DNA from: an uncultured Collinsella sp.
Lineage (GTDB): Bacteria; Actinomycetota; Coriobacteriia; Coriobacteriales; Coriobacteriaceae
Direction: 5' to 3'
Length of the DNA stretch: 18,020 nt
Assembly (NCBI GenBank): GCA_902496375.1
Contig: CABVAS010000011.1
Span: forward strand, 1 to 18,020
This document shows, piece after piece, positions 6,815 through 13,990 of this stretch (its first letter is position 1; each line of letters opens with the position of its first letter). Below the pieces are notes generated by a model that was not told where the DNA came from, did not search any database, and saw only the letters and a program-made list of their open reading frames with translations. A program made the translations under genes and the position numbers.

Positions 6815-7444
6815 ATGGCAGCTGCACAGCCGCTTAAGATTCGCATGGTTGCCGGACTTGGCAACCCTGGCGATGAGTATGCCGAAACCCGCCACAACGC
6901 TGGCTTCAAAGCGATCGACGAGCTGGCCCGTCAGGCCGGCGTCACGTACTGGAAAAACCAGGCCGGCGCCGAGGTCGCGCTCATCAACATCAACGATCCC
7001 GAGGAAGAGGGCGGTAAGCGCCAGATTGTACTGGTCAAGCCGCAGTCGTATATGAATACCTCGGGTGGCCCCATCTCCAAGCTCTGCCGCGAGTACAAGA
7101 TCAAGGCCGAGGAGCTGCTCGTAATCCACGACGAGCTCGATATTCCCGCCGGCGACGTGCGTGTTAAGGTGGGCGGAGGCCATGCCGGCCACAACGGCCT
7201 GCGCTCCATCATCGACAAGATGGGCAGCCGCGACTTTAGCCGTATCCGCACCGGCATCGGCAACCCTCCCGGCAAGATGGCCGTAGCAGACTACGTGCTC
7301 AAGCAGCTGCGCGCCCGCGAAGCCGAGGACTTCCAGGACACCTGCGCCCGTGCCGCAGATGCCGCCGGTCTAGCCATCGTCCACGGCGTGATCTATGCCC
7401 GCGACCACGTCAACGGCGCCGCCTCCGCCAACGGCAAGCACTAA
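6815..7444 (+). CDS. pth: Peptidyl-tRNA hydrolase
   Basis: Pth cleaves the ester bond of peptidyl-tRNA released from stalled ribosomes, recycling tRNA in the cytoplasm; it is usually essential. The 209-residue product has the family signatures: VAGLGNPGDEYAETRHNAGF (12-31, with Asn17 and catalytic His27), KPQSYMNTSG (75-84, Asn81), VIHDELDIPAGDVRVK (103-118, Asp106) and GGHAGHNGLRSII (121-133, Asn127). I chose ATG 6815 because AAAGGA (6804-6809) lies five bases upstream; the in-frame ATG at 6809 overlaps that site and is less likely. The acidic insertion NDPEEEGGKRQ (60-70) is slightly longer than usual. Normally pth follows prs directly in related genomes; here a 1.7-kb block intervenes. Confidence 0.96.
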   Translation: MAAAQPLKIRMVAGLGNPGDEYAETRHNAGFKAIDELARQAGVTYWKNQAGAEVALININDPEEEGGKRQIVLVKPQSYMNTSGGPISKLCREYKIKAEELLVIHDELDIPAGDVRVKVGGGHAGHNGLRSIIDKMGSRDFSRIRTGIGNPPGKMAVADYVLKQLRAREAEDFQDTCARAADAAGLAIVHGVIYARDHVNGAASANGKH

Positions 7445-7446
7445 AA

Positions 7447-7644
7447 CCTACTATTTAGGGACAGGTTTATTTTGGCAGGTTTTATCTACGAAAACGCCCC
7501 GGTGGCCGCATCGAAATAAACCCCGCACTGCCATACACACATAGCGCCCCAAAGGGGGCCGGCCTCATCACAACCCGAGGCCGGCCCCCTTTGCCGTTTT
7601 GCCTGATAAAACCGACCAAAATAAACCTTTCCCTATTTGGTAGG
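7447..7644. repeat. 198-bp inverted-repeat element downstream of pth
   Basis: Two 40-base arms, 7447-7486 and 7605-7644, are reverse complements at 34 of 40 positions. Each contains AGGTTTATTTTGG and a GGTTTTATC inner end; the left arm includes AGGGACAGG, a variant of the GGGGACAG core found at other gene boundaries here. Between the arms is a perfect 16-bp hairpin. The arms start only three bases after the pth stop. It has no coding potential. This looks like a second, different class of non-autonomous repeat, or two repeat units in opposite orientation. Confidence 0.7.
7551..7592. terminator. Strong hairpin, likely terminator after pth
   Basis: AAAGGGGGCCGGCCTC (7551-7566) pairs perfectly with GAGGCCGGCCCCCTTT (7577-7592) around a ten-base loop. 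The T tract after it is interrupted (TTTGCCGTTTT), so termination on the plus strand is likely but not certain. The A/T ends make it almost symmetric and possibly bidirectional. Confidence 0.65.
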
Positions 7645-7707
7645 CCAAAGTGGACAAACCCTGCTCCCAACCGCCGAAGACACACGTAAGTGACATGTCC
7701 ATGAGGG

Positions 7708-7713
7708 TATAAT
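7708..7713 (+). promoter_or_regulatory. -10 element for nfnAB
   Basis: A perfect TATAAT sits about 110 bases before the nfnA ATG. No good -35 is visible 16-18 bases upstream (ACGTAAGT region). Transcription from here would give a leader of about 99 bases with potential secondary structure. Confidence 0.5.
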
Positions 7714-7717
7714 TTGC

Positions 7718-7758
7718 ACCGTATGTCTGCACAACGCCTGTGCGCGTACGGTTTTATT
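7718..7758 (+). promoter_or_regulatory. Possible attenuator hairpin in the nfnAB leader
   Basis: ACCGTA (7718-7723) pairs with TACGGT (7747-7752) and an inner GCACA (7729-7733) pairs with TGTGC (7739-7743); TTTTATT follows directly. This has the form of an intrinsic terminator placed inside the leader. A second stem, CCGTG/CACGG around 7777-7790, lies downstream. I do not recognise a known riboswitch class, and the pairing is by eye only. Confidence 0.35.
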
Positions 7759-7818
7759 CGGGCTACCGTCCATTTCCGTGGAGGCACGGTTCGGCGGCCC
7801 TAACAAGAGAGGGGTTCT

Positions 7819-8658
7819 ATGTATAAGATCCTGGAGAAGACGCAGTTCTCGGAGAAGGTGTTCAAGTTCCGCATCGAGGCGCCTGCAATCGCCAAGCATG
7901 CGCACGCTGGACAGTTCCTCATGGTTCGCGCCAACGAGACGGGCGAGCGTGTCCCGTTTACCCTGGCCGGCTGGAACGGTGACGAGGGCTGGGTCGAGTT
8001 CATCTTCATGGTGATCGGCAAGACCACCGAAATGCTTTCCACCTACGAGGCCGGCGAGTCGCTGCGCGACGTCGTGGGCCCGCTGGGCGTTCCCACCGAG
8101 ATGGCCGAGGGCCCCTGCGCCGTCATTGGCGGCGGCGTCGGCCTGGCAATTGCCTTCCCGGTCGCCAAGCACCTGGTCGAGACCGGCCACGAGGTGCACG
8201 CCATCATGGGCGCCCGCACCAAGGACCTCCTGCTCATGGAGGACCAGTTCCGCGAGCTCCTCGACGAGGACCACATCCACATCACCACCGACGACGGCTC
8301 CTACGGCGAGCAGGGCGTTGTCACCGCTCCGCTGGAGCGCTTGCTGCAGGACAAGGCCGTGAGCCAGGTCTTCTGCGTCGGCCCCGTTCCGATGATGAAG
8401 TTCTCGACCCTCACCGCCCAGAAGTACGACACCCCCATCACCGCGTCGCTCAACCCCATCATGGTTGACGGCACCGGCATGTGCGGCTGCTGCCGCGTCG
8501 AGGTGGGCGGCGTGACCAAGTTCGCTTGCGTCGACGGCCCCGACTTCGATGCCACCCTGGTCGACTGGGATGACCTTCGTGCCCGCCAGGCCGCTTACCG
8601 TTCCGAAGAGGGCGAGTCCCTCAAGGCCTATGAGGAAAAGAGCTGCGCATGCCACTAG
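7819..8658 (+). CDS. nfnA: NfnA-like FAD/[2Fe-2S] subunit (NADH-dependent ferredoxin:NADP+ oxidoreductase small subunit)
   Basis: This protein belongs to the ferredoxin-NADP reductase / dihydroorotate dehydrogenase electron-transfer superfamily. As the small subunit of Nfn it would exchange electrons with NAD(H) through FAD and a [2Fe-2S] cluster, in the cytoplasm. Of 279 residues, the N-terminal part holds the FAD-binding barrel with VPFTLAGW (45-52), the middle has the nucleotide-binding CAVIGGGVGLAIAFPVAKHL (100-119), and the C-terminal part has the cluster motif VDGTGMCGCCRV (216-227: Cys222, 224 and 225) plus Cys237 in FACVDGPDFD. AGAGAGGGG lies four bases before the ATG. It overlaps nfnB by ten bases, so the two subunits are translationally coupled. 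The same pair is sometimes annotated as sulfide dehydrogenase SudBA; the family signature does not exclude that. Confidence 0.9.
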   Translation: MYKILEKTQFSEKVFKFRIEAPAIAKHAHAGQFLMVRANETGERVPFTLAGWNGDEGWVEFIFMVIGKTTEMLSTYEAGESLRDVVGPLGVPTEMAEGPCAVIGGGVGLAIAFPVAKHLVETGHEVHAIMGARTKDLLLMEDQFRELLDEDHIHITTDDGSYGEQGVVTAPLERLLQDKAVSQVFCVGPVPMMKFSTLTAQKYDTPITASLNPIMVDGTGMCGCCRVEVGGVTKFACVDGPDFDATLVDWDDLRARQAAYRSEEGESLKAYEEKSCACH

Positions 8659-10058
8659 TTAACGGTCGTTTCGTTGCCGATATGAAGTCGCCCCGCACCC
8701 CCGATAACGAGGAGCCGGCTGCCGAGCGCGCCTGCGACTTCCGCCCCGTCGACAAGGGCTTCACCGAGGAGATGGCGCTGGCCGAGGCCGAGCGCTGCCT
8801 CAACTGCAAGAAGCCGTTCTGCGTTGAGGGCTGCCCCGTCAACATCAACATCCCCCGCTTTATCGAGCAGATCCGCGAGAAGGACTTCGGCGGCGCTCTC
8901 GATACCATCCGCGAGGACTCCATGCTTCCCGCCATCTGCGGCCGCGTCTGCCCGCAGGAGAACCAGTGCGAGGGCAAGTGCATCCGTGGTAAGAAGTCCG
9001 AGCCCGTGGCCATCGGCCAGCTCGAGCGCTTCCTGGGTGACCGCCCCGAGCTCGCCTCCACGCCCAAGATGGCCCCCAAGAACGGCAAGAAGGTCGCTGT
9101 CGTCGGCTCCGGTCCGTCCGGCATCACCTGCGCCGGCGAGCTCGCCCGCAACGGCTTTGACGTCACCGTCTTTGAGGCCTTCTTCACCGGCGGCGGCGTG
9201 CTGGTCTACGGCATCCCCGAGTTCCGTCTGCCCAAGGCAGTCGTCAAGCGCGAGATTGACGGCCTGGAGGACATGGGCGTCAAGTTTGAGTACAACTCCG
9301 TCGTGGGCAACATGGCCACGGCCGAGGAGCTGTTCGAGCAGGGCTTCGACGCCATCTACGTGGCGACAGGCGCTGGCCTGCCCAAGTTCCTCAACGTCCC
9401 CGGCGAGAACCTGCCCAACGTCTTCTTCGCTAACGAGTACCTCACCCGCGTGAACCTGATGAAGGCCAACAAGTTCCCCGAGTACGACACCCCCACCAAG
9501 CACGGCAAGAACGTCGTCGTCTTTGGTGGCGGCAACGTGGCTATGGACGCCGTCCGTACCGCCAAGCGTCTGGGCGCCGAGCACGCCATCATCGCTTACC
9601 GCCGTACCGAGGACGAGATGCCCTGCCGTCGCGCCGAGCTGCACCATGCCAAGGCCGAGGGCGTCGAGGTTCTGCCGCTCGTCTCCCCGCTCGAGTTTGT
9701 CGCTGGCGAGGACGGCTCCGTGTGCGCCGTCAAGGTCCAGAAGATGGAGCTCGGCGAGCCCGACGAGTCCGGCCGTCGTCGCCCGGTGCCCATCGAGGGC
9801 GCCATCGAGGAGATTCCCTGCGACGTCGCGATCTCGGCTATCGGTACCAACGCCAACCCCTTCGCAAAGAAGATCGGCGGCAAGATGGAGCTCAACAAGT
9901 GGGGCTACATCGTCGCCGACGAGGAGACCGGCCAGACCACCGATCCCCGCATCTGGGCCGGCGGCGACATCGTCACCGGTGCCGCTACGGTCATTCTGGC
10001 GATGGGCGCCGGCAAGAAGGCCGCCGCTTCCATCACCAAGAGCCTGCTGGGCGAGTAA
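8649..10058 (+). CDS. nfnB: NfnB-like / NADPH-dependent glutamate-synthase-type flavoprotein (large subunit)
   Basis: This is the large Nfn subunit, with NADP(H) and FAD sites and two [4Fe-4S] clusters; with NfnA it can couple NADPH oxidation to NAD+ and ferredoxin reduction by electron bifurcation. The 469-residue protein has an N-terminal CLNCKKPFCVEGCP motif (50-63) and CGRVCPQENQCEGKC (97-111) for the clusters. An FAD-binding VAVVGSGPSGITCAGELA (149-166) and an NADPH-binding VVVFGGGNVAMDAVRTAK (289-306) follow. The end has the flavin-contacting WAGGDIVTGAATVILAMGAGKKAA. Many databases name it GltA (glutamate synthase small chain), but no GltB large chain is nearby, and pairing with NfnA favours Nfn. 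Its ATG is inside the nfnA 3' end, preceded by a GAGGAAAAG ribosome-binding site. A terminator follows at 10087. Confidence 0.92.
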   Translation: MPLVNGRFVADMKSPRTPDNEEPAAERACDFRPVDKGFTEEMALAEAERCLNCKKPFCVEGCPVNINIPRFIEQIREKDFGGALDTIREDSMLPAICGRVCPQENQCEGKCIRGKKSEPVAIGQLERFLGDRPELASTPKMAPKNGKKVAVVGSGPSGITCAGELARNGFDVTVFEAFFTGGGVLVYGIPEFRLPKAVVKREIDGLEDMGVKFEYNSVVGNMATAEELFEQGFDAIYVATGAGLPKFLNVPGENLPNVFFANEYLTRVNLMKANKFPEYDTPTKHGKNVVVFGGGNVAMDAVRTAKRLGAEHAIIAYRRTEDEMPCRRAELHHAKAEGVEVLPLVSPLEFVAGEDGSVCAVKVQKMELGEPDESGRRRPVPIEGAIEEIPCDVAISAIGTNANPFAKKIGGKMELNKWGYIVADEETGQTTDPRIWAGGDIVTGAATVILAMGAGKKAAASITKSLLGE

Positions 10059-10086
10059 TCACCTACAGCGCTAGCTACCAAACGGC

Positions 10087-10125
10087 AAAGTCCCCGTCGA
10101 GCACACGCCCGGCGGGGACTTTTTC
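10087..10125 (+). terminator. Intrinsic terminator after nfnB, possibly shared with the converging gene
   Basis: AAAGTCCCCG (10087-10096) pairs with CGGGGACTTT (10113-10122) and is followed by a T run to 10124. Read on the minus strand it is followed only by TTTGCCGTTT, so it may terminate the converging kinase-like gene less efficiently. Confidence 0.88.
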
Positions 10126-10145
10126 TATGCCGATCGCCCGACCAC

Positions 10146-10184
10146 CACGATGGGGACAGGCACCTTTGTGATGGTTTTGATCGG
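10146..10184. repeat. GGGGACAG repeat fragment between converging genes
   Basis: ATGGGGACAGGCACCTTTGT around 10150-10169 carries the GGGGACAG core seen at other gene boundaries here. It is a single arm without an evident partner. It ends just before the stop of the kinase-like gene. Confidence 0.45.
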
Positions 10185-10808
10185 CTAGCCTTCGAGCTGC
10201 GCTGCCTTGTAGCGGTAGGCTGCGGCGATGACATCCTTGCAGCCCTCGCGGCCCAGCTTGGCGCGGTTGACGACGATATCCTTGCCGCTCGTCATCTTCC
10301 ACTTGCCGGCACTGTAGCGCTTATAGAACGCCTCGCGCGCCTTCTGCTGCTGCTTGACCAGCTTGGCACCCTTCTTTTTGTTGAGGCCGCGCTTCTTGCG
10401 CACGATCTCGACGCGGTCCTCAAAGGGTGCGGTCACCAACACGGCAATGTGGTTGGGGTTGTTGCGCAGCAGGTAATCGGACAGGCGGCCTTCGATAATG
10501 CAGCTCTCGGTCTCGCCCAAATCCAAAATCACCTGGCTCATCTTTTGGAACAACTTATCCGAGTACGAACGCGCATCGTAGCGGTCGGGCAGAAACGCCA
10601 TGTTCTCAACGGCCAGACGCTCGTCATAGGCGGCCATCTTATCGAGCGACTCGCCCGCGCGCAGCGACGCACGCACCAGCAGCTCGTTGTCGTACAGCGG
10701 AATCCCCAACTCGTCGGCAAGCATGCGGCCAATCTCGTGGCCCTCGGCGCCAAAGTCGCGCGCGATGGTAATGACCACAGGATTCTTCTTATTCTCCAGA
10801 TCGCTCAT
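10185..10808 (-). CDS. Cytidylate kinase-like family protein
   Basis: The 207-residue product resembles the AAA-type nucleotide kinase family called cytidylate kinase-like. Near the N-terminus, VVITIARDFGAEGHEIGRMLADELGIPLYDNELL (11-44) has a P-loop variant (G-A-E-G-H-E-I-G) and the following conserved LYD. CIIEGRLSDYLL in the middle resembles the strand before the Walker-B-like region, and a Lys/Arg-rich stretch (KKRGLNKKKGAKLVKQQQK) resembles the lid. The true cellular substrate is unknown; this family is distinct from the housekeeping Cmk. I chose ATG 10808 because AAAGGA lies just upstream; the frame stays open to 10853 through a repeat hairpin. It is the last gene after the amino-acid ABC transporter operon, about 48 bases from the second permease, and may be co-transcribed. 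Confidence 0.85.
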   Translation of the reverse strand: MSDLENKKNPVVITIARDFGAEGHEIGRMLADELGIPLYDNELLVRASLRAGESLDKMAAYDERLAVENMAFLPDRYDARSYSDKLFQKMSQVILDLGETESCIIEGRLSDYLLRNNPNHIAVLVTAPFEDRVEIVRKKRGLNKKKGAKLVKQQQKAREAFYKRYSAGKWKMTSGKDIVVNRAKLGREGCKDVIAAAYRYKAAQLEG

Positions 10809-10826
10809 CGCGATTCCTTTCTCTAT

Positions 10827-10853
10827 GTGACAAAGGGGCTGTCCCTTTGCCAC
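10827..10853. repeat. Short palindrome of the GGGGACAG type
   Basis: GTGACAAAGGG (10827-10837) pairs with CCCTTTGCCAC (10843-10853), one mismatch, around GCTGT. It lies between the permease stop and the kinase-like start, with no T tract. It could be a repeat insertion, an mRNA-processing site or a weak attenuator. Confidence 0.55.
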
Positions 10854-10856
10854 ATT

Positions 10857-11495
10857 CTACGCTGCCACCATTCGCCTCTGATATGCGCGAACCAGCAGCG
10901 AAATACCAAAGTTGAGCACAAAGTACATCGCAAACACCAGGCCGTAGAGCATAAGCACCTGCGACAGGTCGATCGCGTGGGCCATCACGACGTTTGCCGT
11001 GTACATGAGCTCGGCCACGTTAATGCCCGAAAGATACGAGCTGTCCTTAATGACGGTCGTGCACTGGCTAAACAGCGCCGGAATGATCGTCTTAAACGTC
11101 TGCGGCAGAATGATGTAGCGCATGGTGGCAAAGAAGCCAAAGCCCTGGCTCTGCGCCGCCTCAAACTGGCCGCGCGGAATCGAGTTGAGGCCGCCGCGCA
11201 CAATCTCGGCCATAACGGCGCTGGTAAACAGCGTAAAGGCGATGGTCGAAATCACAATGTCCAAACCCTGCACCGTAAAGTAGATAAAAAGGATCCACAG
11301 CAGGTTTGGCGTGCAACGGAACAGCTCGATATAGGCGCTCACCAAAATACGGAACGGGCGGGGCGCATAGCTTTTAACGAGCGCCAGTACCGTGCCAAAG
11401 ATGAGCGAGAAAAAGATCGACAGCGCCGAGATCTCGATCGTCTTAACAAAGCCGCCCCAAATGTAGAGCAGGTTGGTCGCGTTGAAGATTTCCAT
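10857..11495 (-). CDS. Polar amino-acid ABC transporter permease 2
   Basis: This is one of two permease subunits of an ATP-driven amino-acid importer (HisM/GlnP type). The 212-residue protein has about five membrane segments, including ISALSIFFSLIFGTVLALV, LLWILFIYFTVQ and VLMLYGLVFAMYFVLNFGISLLV. The ABC-ATPase coupling loop EAAQSQGFGFFATMRYIILPQ is clear at roughly 112-132, preceded by ELFRCTPNLLWILF, the usual RGTP-like motif with Cys in place of Gly. It starts three bases after the stop of the first permease, with GAGGAGG upstream, so the two permeases are coupled and probably form a heterodimer. Substrate preference cannot be read from the sequence; glutamine, glutamate and other polar amino acids are possible. 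Confidence 0.92.
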   Translation of the reverse strand: MEIFNATNLLYIWGGFVKTIEISALSIFFSLIFGTVLALVKSYAPRPFRILVSAYIELFRCTPNLLWILFIYFTVQGLDIVISTIAFTLFTSAVMAEIVRGGLNSIPRGQFEAAQSQGFGFFATMRYIILPQTFKTIIPALFSQCTTVIKDSSYLSGINVAELMYTANVVMAHAIDLSQVLMLYGLVFAMYFVLNFGISLLVRAYQRRMVAA

Positions 11496-11498
11496 GCG

Positions 11499-12245
11499 CT
11501 AGGCCTCCTCTACGTTGTCGAGCCCCAGCTCGGCCAGGCTCACACCGCGCGGACGCTCCTTGGAGCGGCGCTCGAGCCACTGCACCAGTATGGCGAGCGG
11601 AAAGCAGATGATGAAGTACATAAGGCAGCAGACGATGTATCCCTGCAGGTAACCGTACAGACTCACAAAGTTGTCGGAACGGTACATAAGGTCGCCGCCG
11701 GCCACAAGCGCCAGCACCGACGTATTCTTGACCAGGTTGAGCGCCTGGTTGCACAGCGGCGGCAGAATGATCTTGAATGTCTGGGGCAGTACGATGTACC
11801 AGTACGCCTGCGCACGGGTGAAGCCCTGGCTCTGGGCCGCCTCCATCTGACCGCGCGGAACCGCCTCGATACCAGTGCGGATGACCTCCGAAATGTAGGC
11901 CGCGTGATACAGACCCACGCCCAAGAAGCCCAGCACGAACGGCGCGATGCGCACCGGCTGGTCGGCACCGGTTATGGCCTGCAAAAACTGCGGACCGGCC
12001 ATGTACATAAAGAGCACCTGCACGGGCAACGGGGTGTTCTGGTAAAACTCCACGTACACGCGGCTTATGGCGCGCAGCACGCGCGAGCGAGTGGTAGAGA
12101 ACACGCCCAGCAGCGTGCCCAGCACCAGCGACAACAGCAGGCCGGCAACGACCACTTGCAGCGTCACGCCAAAGCCCTCCCAGAAGGGCCCCATATTTTG
12201 AAATGTCGTCGACCAACGGTCGGCGTCAAATAATCCTTCGAGCAT
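11499..12245 (-). CDS. Polar amino-acid ABC transporter permease 1
   Basis: The first permease of the same importer; it forms half of the membrane channel. The 248-residue product has about five membrane segments, beginning with VTLQVVVAGLLLSLVLGTLLGV, and a conserved FYQNTPLPVQVLFMY motif that matches the RGTP-like segment of the family. The ATPase-coupling loop is EAAQSQGFTRAQAYWYIVLPQ. I chose ATG 12245 (MLEGLFDADRW) because GGAAGGA lies a few bases upstream; the frame stays open to 12278 inside the binding-protein gene. The C-terminal tail is charged (ERRSKERPRGVSLAELG). It lies 25 bases after the substrate-binding protein stop and 3 bases before the second permease, an operon arrangement. 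Confidence 0.92.
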   Translation of the reverse strand: MLEGLFDADRWSTTFQNMGPFWEGFGVTLQVVVAGLLLSLVLGTLLGVFSTTRSRVLRAISRVYVEFYQNTPLPVQVLFMYMAGPQFLQAITGADQPVRIAPFVLGFLGVGLYHAAYISEVIRTGIEAVPRGQMEAAQSQGFTRAQAYWYIVLPQTFKIILPPLCNQALNLVKNTSVLALVAGGDLMYRSDNFVSLYGYLQGYIVCCLMYFIICFPLAILVQWLERRSKERPRGVSLAELGLDNVEEA

Positions 12246-12270
12246 TTGATTCCTTCCTTGGACGATGCGC

Positions 12271-13146
12271 CTATACAAGACCCCAGGTCTTGACCTCTTG
12301 GTCGAGCCAGCCGTCGGCCAGGCGATCGCAAATCACCTGATCGACCACGGCCGAAAGGTCGCAGCCCTTCTTGGTCGCCACGCCGTAGCCCTGCTCGCCA
12401 AACTTGACCTCGGGCTGCAGCAGCTCAACGGTCTCGTTCATGTAACCGGCCAGCGTGGAGCGGTCCATGGCAAAGACGTCGATATTGCCGGCGTCGAGCG
12501 AGCTCTTGATGATGGGATAGCCGCTAAAGGCCCTAAACTCTGGCTTGCAGCTAAAGCCGTTGTCCTTGATCATCTGCTCGATCAGGCCCTGCGTGGTAGC
12601 ACCCTGGCTCACGCCGATGACCTTGCCGTCCAGATCCTCAATCGAGGTAAAGCCCGAACGCTTCTTGACCATGAGCCCCACGTAGTCGGTGCGGTACGGC
12701 GTCGAGAAATCCCAGCTCTTCTTGCGCTCGTCGGTGATGGTGTAGGTCGCCGCGACCACGTCGAGTTGGCCGTTATCGATCAGCGGGCCGCGTGTCTTGG
12801 GCGTTACGTCGGTAAACTCGACAAGCTCCTGGGCGCGGGCCTCCTTGTAGCTCACGCCAAAGACGGCAGCGGCGATCTGGTAGCACAAATCGACTTCCAT
12901 GCCCTCAAAGCGGCCCTTAGCGGTGTCGTAATAGCCATAGCCGGGAACGTCCTTCTTAACGCCGGCATTCAGATGGCCACGCGACTTGATGGCCGCAAGC
13001 TTGGACCCCTTGTCGGAACCCTCGCCGCCGGCGGAGTTGCCGCAACCGGTAAGCGCGGTCCCCGTCAGCGCGAGCATGCCGGCGCCCGCCAGCTGCAAAA
13101 AGTGGCGGCGCGACACGGCCGCCCTCGTCATATCCGTCATGTCCAT
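12271..13146 (-). CDS. Amino-acid ABC transporter substrate-binding lipoprotein (SBP_bac_3 family)
   Basis: The extracellular receptor that captures the amino acid and delivers it to the permeases. The N-terminus combines a twin-arginine-like SRRHFLQLAG (12-21) with a lipobox LTGC (Cys35 if ATG 13146 is used), so it is probably exported folded through Tat and lipid-anchored. The mature part begins after a Gly/Ser-rich linker and has the two-lobe family motifs: AGVKKDVPGYGYYD, GMEVDLCYQIAAAVFG, VVAATYTITDERKKSWDFSTPY and GVSQGATTQGLIEQMI. Several in-frame starts are close together (GTG 13149, ATG 13146, 13140, 13131); ATG 13146 has AGG seven bases upstream. It lies eight bases after the ATPase gene and before two permeases. 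It resembles GlnH; the ligand is unproven. Confidence 0.93.
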   Translation of the reverse strand: MDMTDMTRAAVSRRHFLQLAGAGMLALTGTALTGCGNSAGGEGSDKGSKLAAIKSRGHLNAGVKKDVPGYGYYDTAKGRFEGMEVDLCYQIAAAVFGVSYKEARAQELVEFTDVTPKTRGPLIDNGQLDVVAATYTITDERKKSWDFSTPYRTDYVGLMVKKRSGFTSIEDLDGKVIGVSQGATTQGLIEQMIKDNGFSCKPEFRAFSGYPIIKSSLDAGNIDVFAMDRSTLAGYMNETVELLQPEVKFGEQGYGVATKKGCDLSAVVDQVICDRLADGWLDQEVKTWGLV

Positions 13147-13154
13147 CACCGCGC

Positions 13155-13886
13155 CTAGTGCAGAATCTTGGACAGGAACTCGCGGCAGCGCGGGTTCTCG
13201 GGGTTATCGAAGAAGTGCTCGGGCGTGCCCTCCTCCAGAATGCGGCCGTCCTCCATAAAGATGACGCGGTCGGCCACCTGACGCGCAAAACCCATCTCGT
13301 GCGTCACGCAGATCATGGTGATGTCCTCCTGCGCGAGCTCAATCATAACGTCCAGAACCTCCTGGACCATCTCGGGGTCGAGCGCCGAGGTCGGCTCGTC
13401 AAACAGGATGATGGGCTGCTTGGTGCACAGGGCACGGGCGATGGCGATGCGCTGCTGCTGACCACCCGAGAGATTCTGCGGATACTCGCCGGCCTTATGT
13501 GCCATGCCGACGCGCTTGAGCGCAGCGATGGCGATCTCGGTCGCCTCCTCCTTGCTCTTCTTTTGCAGCTTGATGGGCGCGAGCGTCAGGTTGCCGAGCA
13601 CCGTCATGTTGGGATACAGGTTGAACTGCTGAAACACCATGGAACTATACTTGCGAGCCATCTCCAGGTGATTCTTTTTGGTGAGCGGCGTACCGTCGAT
13701 GACGACCTCGCCCGACGTGGGCTCCTCCAGATAATCGACGCAACGGATGAGCGTCGACTTACCCGAGCCGGAAGGCCCGATCATTACGAGCTTCTCGCCG
13801 CGCTTGACGGTGAGATTGATATCTTTGAGCACATGCAGGTCGCCAAAGTACTTGTTGAGATGCTTGATCTCGATCATGTCTGCCAT
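13155..13886 (-). CDS. glnQ: Polar amino-acid ABC transporter ATP-binding protein (GlnQ-like)
   Basis: The ATPase that drives the amino-acid importer from the cytoplasmic side, first gene of its operon. The 243-residue length is typical. All ABC motifs are present: Walker A GPSGSGKST (38-46), Q-loop FQQFNLYP, signature LSGGQQQR, Walker B PIILFDEPTSALDP and switch-region VTHEMGFARQVADRVIFMEDG. The LSGGQQQR and THEMGFA variants are typical of the PAAT (polar amino acid) subfamily rather than other ABC groups. GGGAAGGG lies a few bases before ATG 13886. It ends eight bases before the binding-protein start. The symbol reflects family resemblance; ligand specificity is not shown. Confidence 0.94.
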   Translation of the reverse strand: MADMIEIKHLNKYFGDLHVLKDINLTVKRGEKLVMIGPSGSGKSTLIRCVDYLEEPTSGEVVIDGTPLTKKNHLEMARKYSSMVFQQFNLYPNMTVLGNLTLAPIKLQKKSKEEATEIAIAALKRVGMAHKAGEYPQNLSGGQQQRIAIARALCTKQPIILFDEPTSALDPEMVQEVLDVMIELAQEDITMICVTHEMGFARQVADRVIFMEDGRILEEGTPEHFFDNPENPRCREFLSKILH

Positions 13887-13921
13887 GAATGTCCCTTCCC
13901 TGCGTTTACACGAGTTGAACT

Positions 13922-13927
13922 ATTGTA
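13922..13927 (-). promoter_or_regulatory. Candidate -10 element for the amino-acid ABC operon
   Basis: TACAAT on the minus strand lies about 35 bases before the glnQ ATG, a normal leader distance. The region 17 bases further upstream (CTGCGG) is a poor -35. This is the only good -10 in the gap between the yqeY stop and glnQ. Confidence 0.4.
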
Positions 13928-13990
13928 CGGAAAGAACCGCGTTTCCGCAGCCCACACTACATTCCCGTAAAGAACCCGCAACCTTCCACC

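Noticed and set aside
10449..12233. 594-codon open frame on the plus strand across the kinase-like and permease genes
   Set aside because: The product is His/Arg/Gln-rich and without domains; the minus-strand frames encode clear ABC permeases.
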